DNA of 10,712 nt from positions 1-10,712 of the forward strand of contig QHWK01000126.1 of NCBI GenBank assembly GCA_003223775.1, in the 5' to 3' direction. Shown here one piece after another: positions 5,755-10,712 of the stretch. Position 1 is the first letter of the stretch. The number at the start of each line of letters is the position of its first letter. This DNA comes from Acidobacteriota bacterium. GTDB taxonomy: Bacteria > Acidobacteriota > Vicinamibacteria > Vicinamibacterales > CAVVIG01. Under the pieces are notes generated by a model, which had not been told where the DNA came from, ran no database searches, and saw nothing but the letters and a program-made list of their open reading frames with translations. A program made the translations under genes and the position numbers.

Positions 5755-6951
5755 AGGTTTCACCTTGCGCGGCGGATTGAAGAACGGCGTCCTGACGACG
5801 ACGGCCGGCACGCGGTGGCGGACGGCTTCGACGGTGATCTCGAAATCGAGCGGCGTCCCCTCGGCGCAGTACGGCGCCTCGATCGTCGCGAGCGCGATCA
5901 GCTTCTTCAGGACCGGCGACCACGTGGTCGTCGTCGCACGCCCGACCTGCCTGCCGCCGCGCAGGACGTCGTACACCGGCACCGCGGCGCGCGACGCCGC
6001 CGCGGGAATCTGCGGCGCGAGGCCCAGCGCGTCGTAGAGCCTTTCCACCGCCGGCCAGTTGATCTCGAGGCCGACGATCCGCCGCGCGGAGCCGCGGCGC
6101 TGCTCGTCGGCGAGCGCCGCGCGGCCGACGAACGGCGCGCCGTCGAGCTGCACCAGCCGTCCGAGCCCCATCTCGTACGGCGTGTACTTCTGCGACTCGA
6201 TCAGCGCTTTCTTGCTGCTGTGGAAGTCGACGTCGATGAGCAGGAGGCCGGCCTCGACGCGCGCGACGTCGAGCGCGAGCATGCCGACGGGGCGGATGTC
6301 GAAGGGACGGCCGCCCGCCATCAGCGCGTCCCACACGCCGACGGCGCGATCCCACGGCATCCAGATCTCGTAGCCGAGATCGCCGGTGTAGCCGGTGCGC
6401 GAGATGTCGACCGTCACGCCGCCGATCGAGCCGGTCGTCATGCGGAAATACTTCAGCCCGTTGATGTCGGCGTTCGCGACCGCCCGGAGCAGACGTCCGG
6501 AGGTCGGACCCTGGAGCGCGAGCGCGGCGATCTGCTCCGAGACGTCGTCGATCGCGACGTCGAGGCCGACGGCGTTCTGCGTGAGCCATCGCAGGCTCGG
6601 ATCCGCCGCGGTCCAGCGGAACACGTCCTCTTCCACCCGCGTCACCGTGCCGTCGTCGATCACCTTGCCGCGCTCGTCGCACCACGGCGTGTAGTAGACC
6701 TGGCCGACCGCGAGCTTCGCCGCGTCGCGCGTGATCACGCGGTCGACGAGCCTTACGGCGTCGCGGCCGTGGACCATGTACTTGAACAGCGGCGAGACGT
6801 CGATCAACGCCGACGCGTTCCGGATCGCGTTGTATTCGTGCTCGTGGTGCGTCTCGTACGCGCTGACGGCGTAAAAGCCGGACCACTCGCGGTAGTTCAG
6901 GCTCTCGGCCAGCGCGAAGGTGCGCGCGTGGACGGCCGTGCCGATCGGCAT
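5737..6951 (-). CDS. GcvT-family aminomethyltransferase (folate-dependent)
   Basis: A 404-residue protein of the glycine-cleavage T-protein/DmdA/dimethylglycine-oxidase folate-binding family, which moves a one-carbon unit from an aminomethyl or methyl donor to tetrahydrofolate. Visible hallmarks are SALIDVSPLFKYMV (47-60), GKVIDDGTVTR with the catalytic-type Asp99/Asp100, LALQGPTSGRLL (144-155), SRTGYTGDLGYEIW with Glu195 in the folate pocket (184-197), and the C-terminal GT domain from about 280. No GcvH or GcvP gene is nearby, so it may be a stand-alone demethylase-type paralogue and not the true T-protein. The start ATG 6951-6949 follows a TATAAT box, and upstream in-frame codons lie in the divergent promoter and the neighbouring gene. 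The last five residues (VMADG) and the stop are encoded by the palindromic element, suggesting that the original 3' end was replaced or extended. Confidence 0.85.
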   Translation of the reverse strand: MPIGTAVHARTFALAESLNYREWSGFYAVSAYETHHEHEYNAIRNASALIDVSPLFKYMVHGRDAVRLVDRVITRDAAKLAVGQVYYTPWCDERGKVIDDGTVTRVEEDVFRWTAADPSLRWLTQNAVGLDVAIDDVSEQIAALALQGPTSGRLLRAVANADINGLKYFRMTTGSIGGVTVDISRTGYTGDLGYEIWMPWDRAVGVWDALMAGGRPFDIRPVGMLALDVARVEAGLLLIDVDFHSSKKALIESQKYTPYEMGLGRLVQLDGAPFVGRAALADEQRRGSARRIVGLEINWPAVERLYDALGLAPQIPAAASRAAVPVYDVLRGGRQVGRATTTTWSPVLKKLIALATIEAPYCAEGTPLDFEITVEAVRHRVPAVVVRTPFFNPPRKVKPVMADG

Positions 6952-7030
6952 GCCGCGATTATAGTAAGGGCCCGAGAACGCAGAGGGGGCAAAGGCCGCG
7001 GAGACGCGAAGGACGCGCAGAGGGGCCATC
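6952..7030. promoter_or_regulatory. Divergent promoter region between gcvT-like gene and amidohydrolase
   Basis: A TATAAT on the minus strand (6963-6958) ends 6 nt before the gcvT ATG, which predicts a leaderless or near-leaderless transcript. On the plus strand TATAGT (6960-6965) overlaps it almost completely and could serve the amidohydrolase, giving competing divergent promoters. No good -35 hexamer is seen on either strand. Just before the amidohydrolase ATG, AGAGGGG (7019-7025) is a plausible Shine-Dalgarno at 5-nt spacing. Confidence 0.4.
6975..7025 (+). repeat. Degenerate purine-rich short repeat (CGCAGAGG / CGCGAAGG type)
   Basis: About 50 nt made of imperfect repetitions of an 8-10 nt motif: ACGCAGAGG, GCAAAGG, GCGGAGACGCGAAGG, ACGCGCAGAGG. 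Composition and periodicity differ from the flanking genes, and the style matches the cacgaag-type repeat at 9784-9887. Its last unit doubles as the apparent ribosome binding site of the amidohydrolase. It is likely a decayed copy of a dispersed repeat; the family is unknown. Confidence 0.5.
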
Positions 7031-8314
7031 ATGAAACGTTTCATCATCGCGGTCATTGCGTGCACGTGCCTCGCGCAGACGGCGGCGCCGCCGATTTTAG
7101 TGGTCCGCGCCGCGCGGATGATCACGGCCACGAGCGACGCGATTGCGACGCCGGGCCTCGTGACGATCCGAGGCGATCGCATCGCGGCGGTCGGCGGCAC
7201 CGTGCCCGCCGGCGCGCGCGTGATCGATCTCGGCGACGCGACGATCCTGCCCGGGCTCGTCGATCTCCACACGCATCTGACGAGCACCGGCGTGCACTGG
7301 GAGGACGAGCTGCTGAAGACAACGCCCGGCGAGGCGGCGCTGCACGGCGCGCACAACGCGCTCGTCACGCTGATGGCCGGCTTCACGAGCTGCCGCGACA
7401 TGGGCCCGACGTGGCCGTACACCGACATCGACCTGCGCAAGGCGATCGACGCCGGCGTCGTGCCCGGGCCGCGGCTCATGGCGGCGGGCAACTACGTCTC
7501 GCCGACCGGCGGCGCCGGCGACGCGCGGCAGTTCTCGATCTTCGTGGACGTGCCGATCGTGCGCAACCTCGCGGACGGACCGGACGAAATCCGCAAGGCG
7601 GTGCGCACGAACCTGAAGCAGGGCGCCGACTTCATCAAGATCCTCGGCACCGGCGCCGTGCTGTCGAAGGGCGCGCCGCCCGGATCGCAGCAGTACACCG
7701 AGCAGGAGATGCACGTCGCGGTGGAGGAAGCGGCGCGGTGGGGCAGACACGTCGCGGCGCACCTGCACGGCAACGAGGGTATCAAAGCCGGCATCCGCGC
7801 CGGCGTGCGCACGGTGGATCACGGCAGCATGATGGACGACGAGGCGGTCGAGCTGCTGCGCACGCATCACGCGTACTTCGTGCCGACGCTCTACACGAGC
7901 GAATCGATCTCGGGCGATCCGACGGTGCCCGACTCGGAGAAGGCGCGCTCGAAGGAGATCGCGCAGATCAAGGACAAGTCGTTCCAGCTCGTGCTGAAGG
8001 CCGGGCTGCCGATCGGCTTCGCGACCGACGCCGCCGTCGTGCCCCACGGGCAGAACGCGCGCGAGTTCGGCTACCGCGTCCGCCTCGGGCAGTCGCCGAT
8101 GGCCGCCATTCTGTCCGCCACGAAAACGGCGGCGGAGATCATGGGCTGGAGCGACCGCATCGGGACCCTCGAGGCGGGGAAGTTCGCCGATCTGATCGCG
8201 GTGCCCGGCGATCCGCTGCGGGACATCACCGCGCTCGAGCGCGTCGTGTTCGTGATGAAAGGCGGGATGGTGTACAAATCCGCGGAGTACGCGGATCGGC
8301 GTAATCAGCGATGA
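7031..8314 (+). CDS. Exported metal-dependent amidohydrolase (imidazolonepropionase/Xaa-Pro dipeptidase-like)
   Basis: A 427-residue amidohydrolase-superfamily enzyme that hydrolyses an amide or peptide-type bond using a binuclear metal site. Metal ligands can be placed: HTH (His80, His82) after ILPGLVDL, the carboxylated-Lys candidate in FIKILGTGA (Lys203), His244 or His246 in VAAHLHG, His264 in TVDHGS, and Asp333 in FATDAAV. The C-terminal GTLEAGKFADLIAVPGDPL is the usual superfamily tail. The N-terminus MKRFIIAVIACTCLAQTAA looks like a Sec signal peptide, so the product is probably periplasmic or secreted. Substrate is unknown; related proteins are prolidase-like or imidazolonepropionase-like. 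Start ATG 7031 has AGAGGGG 5 nt upstream. Its TGA (8312-8314) overlaps the next gene's ATG (8311) as ATGA, indicating an operon with the oxidoreductase. Confidence 0.88.
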   Translation: MKRFIIAVIACTCLAQTAAPPILVVRAARMITATSDAIATPGLVTIRGDRIAAVGGTVPAGARVIDLGDATILPGLVDLHTHLTSTGVHWEDELLKTTPGEAALHGAHNALVTLMAGFTSCRDMGPTWPYTDIDLRKAIDAGVVPGPRLMAAGNYVSPTGGAGDARQFSIFVDVPIVRNLADGPDEIRKAVRTNLKQGADFIKILGTGAVLSKGAPPGSQQYTEQEMHVAVEEAARWGRHVAAHLHGNEGIKAGIRAGVRTVDHGSMMDDEAVELLRTHHAYFVPTLYTSESISGDPTVPDSEKARSKEIAQIKDKSFQLVLKAGLPIGFATDAAVVPHGQNAREFGYRVRLGQSPMAAILSATKTAAEIMGWSDRIGTLEAGKFADLIAVPGDPLRDITALERVVFVMKGGMVYKSAEYADRRNQR

Positions 8315-9779
8315 AATACGACGCGATCGTGATCGGCGGCGGCCACAACGGGCTCACCGCCGCGGCGTATCTCGCTCGGGCGGGACGAAAGGTGCTCGTC
8401 CTCGAGCGGCGGCACGTCCTCGGCGGCGCCGCCGTCACCGAGGAAGTCTTTCCCGGCTTCAGATTCTCGGTCTGCTCGTACGTCGTCTCGCTGCTGCGGC
8501 CGGAGATCATCCGCGATCTCGATCTGCCGCGGCACGGCCTCGAGATCCTGCCGCTCGACGGCACCTTCACGCCGATGCCGAACGGCGACTACCTGTGGCG
8601 CGTGAACGATCACGCGAAGACGCGCCGCGAGATCGCGCGGCACTCGAAGCTCGACGCCGAGGCGTACGACGAGTACGGCACGGCGATGATCGAGATGGCG
8701 CGCTTCGTCAAGCCGATCCTGAACATGACGCCGCCGGATCCGCTGTCGCTCGATCCGCGCGAGCTGATGAAGCTCCTCTTCCTCGGCCGCCGCTTCCGCG
8801 GCCTCGCCGACGAGGACCGCTACAACCAGGTCCAGCTGATGACGATGAGCACGGTCGACTTCCTCGACCAGTGGTTCGAGACCGACGTGCTCAAGGCGAC
8901 GATGGCGGCGTCGGGGATCATCGGGACGTTTCTCGGCGTGCGGCGATCGCGTCGGCGGCGCGCGAGGCGGGCGTCGAGATCCGCACCGAGGCGCCGGTGG
9001 CGCGCATCGACGTCCGCCGCGGCCGCGCGTACGGCGTGGTGCTCGCGAGCGGCGACGAGCTCCGCGCCGACATGGTGCTCTCGAGCGTCGACCCGAACCT
9101 CACGTTCCTGCGCTTCATGGATCCGTCGGAGCTGCCGGACGACTTCGTCGAGGACGTGCGCCGCTACAAGTTCCGCGGATCGTCGGGCAAGGTGAACCTC
9201 GCGCTCGACGCGCTGCCGAATTTCACGGCGCTGCCGGGCGACGGCCCGCACCTGCGCGGCGCGCTGTCGATCTCGCCGAGCGTGGACTACATGGAGCGCG
9301 CCTACGATCAGGCGAAGTACGGCGAGTTCTCGCGGCGGCCCTACATCGACATGGTGATTCCGACGCTGACCGATCCGTCGGTCGCGCCGCCCGGCAAGCA
9401 CATCCTCTCGTGCTTCGTGCAGTACGCGCCGTACAAGCTCGCGTCGGGGACGTGGGACGAGCAGCGCGAGGCGTTCGGCGACGCGGTGATCGACACGCTG
9501 GCGGAGTACGCGCCGAACATCCGCGACATCATCCTGCACCGCCAGGTGGTGACGCCGCTCGACCTCGAGCGCGAGTTCGGCCTCACCGAGGGCAACATCT
9601 TCCAGGGCGAGTTGACGCTCGAGCAGCTGTTCTTCGCGCGACCGATTCCCGGATGGGCGCAGTATCAGACGCCGATCCGCAACCTGTGGATGTGCGGATC
9701 GGCGACGCATCCCGGCGGCGGCATCATGGGCGCTCCCGGCCGCAACGCCGCGCTGCGCATCCTGGGGCGCACTGCATGA
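8311..9779 (+). pseudogene. PYROXD2/phytoene-desaturase-like FAD oxidoreductase, broken by internal deletion and frameshift
   Basis: This flavin amine oxidase/CrtI-superfamily protein resembles PYROXD2. The first frame gives 210 good residues: the Rossmann motif VIGGGHNGLTAAAYLARAG, Glu32 ending the second strand (VLVLE), an RRHVLGGAAVTEEVFPGF segment, and on to GIIGTFLGV (ending nt 8940). Good homology then resumes in another frame from AIASAAREAGVEIRTE (nt 8943) and runs to TGA 9777-9779. That part ends in the FAD-contact segment MCGSATHPGGGIMGAPGRNA. The downstream paralogue (9892 onward) has 35 residues between the equivalent points, so about 103 nt are missing, which agrees with the frame change (3n+1). 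Intact length would be about 524, normal for the family. Both halves are otherwise undecayed, so either recent loss or an assembly error is possible. It starts inside the stop of the amidohydrolase gene (ATGA). Confidence 0.82.
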
Positions 9780-9783
9780 GAGA

Positions 9784-9887
9784 CGGAACCACGAAGGCAC
9801 GAAGAGAAACGAAGATTCTGATGCTCTTTTGTTTTGTACAAAGAGATCTTCGTGTTCTTCGTGTTTCTTCGTGTCTTCGTGGTTCCG
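9784..9887. repeat. Inverted repeat of cacgaag type between two oxidoreductase genes
   Basis: The left arm CGGAACCACGAAGGCACGAAG (from 9784) and the right arm, ending in CTTCGTGTCTTCGTGGTTCCG (to 9887), are inverted complements with a single mismatch near the outer end. Inward, both arms continue as degenerate ACGAAGA/TCTTCGT units. The centre is AT-rich and holds the palindrome TTTGTACAAA (9833-9842). The base composition differs sharply from the GC-rich genes. It occupies nearly the whole 112-nt gap and ends 4 nt before the next start codon. It could act as a hairpin terminator or processing site for the upstream transcript. No transposase or target duplication is visible. Confidence 0.85.
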
Positions 9888-9891
9888 CCGC

Positions 9892-10712
9892 GTGACGAGG
9901 CACGACGTCATCGTCGTCGGCGGCGGCGTGAACGGGCTGGTGGCGGCGGCGCTCGTCGCCAAGGCGGGGCGCAGGACGCTCGTCGTCGAGCGCACCGACC
10001 GGGTCGGCGGCTGCGCACGGACGAGCGAGATCGCGCCGGGATTCCGGTGCACGACGCTCGCGCACGCGGCGGCGCTCAGCCCGGCGATCGTCCGGGCGCT
10101 CGCGCTCGAGCGCCACGGCCTGACGATCTCGAGGCCGGCCGCCGACGTCTACGCGCCGACCAAAGACGGCGCCGCGCTCGTCCTGTGGCGCGACGCGGCG
10201 CGCGCGGCCGTCGAGATCCGCGCCTTCTCGGCCAGGGACTCGGACCGGTACGCGCGTTTCCTGCGCAGCTTCGGGAAGATCGCGGGCGTCCTCGGGGCGC
10301 TCGTCGACGCGGCGCCGCCGTCGATCGACGATCCGTCAGGCGGCGATCTGATCGAGCTCCTGAAGACGGGACGCCGCTTTCGCGCCCTCGGAAAGGCCGA
10401 CGCGTACCGCCTCGTGCGCTGGATGCCGATGGCGGTTGCCGATCTCGTCGCGGAGTGGTTCGAGAGCGAGCCGCTCGGCGCCGCGGTCGCCGCGGGCGGC
10501 GTGCTCGGATCGTTTCTCGGCCCGCGGTCGGCCGGCAGCGCGGCGCTGCTGCTGCTGCTCGGCGCGGGCGAAGGCCATCCGCTCGCAACCGGCTGGTTCG
10601 CGCAGGGCGGCGAAGGCGCGATCGCCGACGCGCTGGCGGCGGCCGCGCGCGCGGCGGGCGTCGAGATCAGGACCGACGCCGAGGTGGCGCGCATCGACGT
10701 CGGCGGCGACGC
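9892..10712 (+). CDS. PYROXD2/phytoene-desaturase-like FAD oxidoreductase, N-terminal part (3' end outside window)
   Basis: The first ~273 residues of a second flavin oxidoreductase, paralogous to the broken gene just upstream. It starts at GTG 9892 as (M)TRHDVIVVGGGVNGLVAAA, with the dinucleotide-binding GGGVNG motif, the acidic strand end in TLVVERTD, and DRVGGCARTSEIAPGFR. It stays in frame through VLGSFLGPRSAGSAA, GWFAQGGEGAIADAL and AAGVEIRTDAEVARIDV. It is the intact reference for the segment missing upstream. No Shine-Dalgarno is visible: the inverted repeat ends 4 nt before the GTG, so the native leader may have been replaced. The function is a FAD-dependent dehydrogenase or oxidase of unknown substrate. 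The pair may act together or reflect gene duplication; the C-terminal half is not in the window. Confidence 0.85.
   Translation, partial: MTRHDVIVVGGGVNGLVAAALVAKAGRRTLVVERTDRVGGCARTSEIAPGFRCTTLAHAAALSPAIVRALALERHGLTISRPAADVYAPTKDGAALVLWRDAARAAVEIRAFSARDSDRYARFLRSFGKIAGVLGALVDAAPPSIDDPSGGDLIELLKTGRRFRALGKADAYRLVRWMPMAVADLVAEWFESEPLGAAVAAGGVLGSFLGPRSAGSAALLLLLGAGEGHPLATGWFAQGGEGAIADALAAAARAAGVEIRTDAEVARIDVGGD

Noticed and set aside
7031..7063. Lipoprotein signal (VIAC) in the amidohydrolase
   Set aside because: The Cys is at position 11, leaving too short a hydrophobic stretch; an ordinary signal peptide ending near AQTAA fits better.
6952..7491. Longer GcvT-like protein with 180 extra N-terminal residues
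   Set aside because: The extension runs through the divergent promoter and antisense into the amidohydrolase gene; family N-termini match the ATG at 6951.
5689..8304. An 871-codon open frame on the plus strand spanning gcvT antisense and part of the amidohydrolase gene
   Set aside because: Its translation is Arg/Asp/Ala-rich, with no recognisable domain. It lies antisense to a clear GcvT gene and out of frame with the amidohydrolase, and such long shadow frames are expected at this GC content.
8935..8950. Programmed ribosomal frameshift in the oxidoreductase gene (and likewise at 1785)
   Set aside because: No slippery heptamer is present, and in each case 35 or more conserved residues are missing, which a frameshift alone cannot restore.
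8820..10052. A 410-codon antisense frame across the oxidoreductase genes
   Set aside because: Arg/His/Val-rich shadow translation crossing the inverted repeat; no motif, and both sense genes are convincing.

Overview
This GC-rich window reads as a stretch of bacterial chromosome carrying amino-acid and small-molecule catabolism genes. The protein set and the abundance of short dispersed palindromic repeats at gene borders resemble Acidobacteriota (Vicinamibacteria-like) metagenome contigs. That placement rests on familiarity and no search was run. No rRNA, tRNA, integrase, transposase, phage gene or CRISPR array is visible.

Layout: the window opens with the C-terminal third of a PLP-dependent threonine/serine dehydratase (+). 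It converges on an APC-family amino-acid permease (-, 361-1641), with a hairpin at the gene ends. Divergent from the permease is a Rieske non-heme iron oxygenase (+, 1683-2667) that has lost about 110 nt and its reading frame. A 133-nt palindromic heptamer-repeat element (2677-2809) separates it from an intact ALDH4-type 1-pyrroline-5-carboxylate dehydrogenase (+, 2826-4463). After a compact hairpin (4474-4491) come three genes on the minus strand. In transcription order these are a GcvT-like aminomethyltransferase (6951-5737), a second copy of the palindromic element (5672-5754), an ECF sigma factor (5676-5134), and its overlapping NrsF/DUF1109-type membrane anti-sigma partner (5137-4493). 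Divergent from gcvT, on the plus strand, are a signal-peptide-bearing amidohydrolase (7031-8314) and, coupled by an ATGA overlap, a PYROXD2/phytoene-desaturase-like FAD oxidoreductase (8311-9779). The latter is also broken, by loss of about 103 nt with a frame change. A different inverted repeat (9784-9887, cacgaag type) precedes a second, paralogous oxidoreductase that runs off the window end.

How the genes may work together: deamination of Thr/Ser, amino-acid uptake, oxidation of glutamate semialdehyde (proline/ornithine breakdown), possible Rieske-type N-demethylation and folate-dependent C1 transfer suggest amino-acid and methylated-amine catabolism. The link between the Rieske and GcvT genes is inference. 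The sigma/anti-sigma pair is probably an independent stress-response module.

The most notable points are: (i) two copies of one palindromic element built from the heptamer ATGGCTG around a shared 18-nt core, one of which supplies both the stop codon of gcvT and the start codon of the sigma gene; (ii) two genes broken by deletions of similar size, which may be real decay or assembly errors; (iii) three further short repeat or hairpin types in the other gene gaps.
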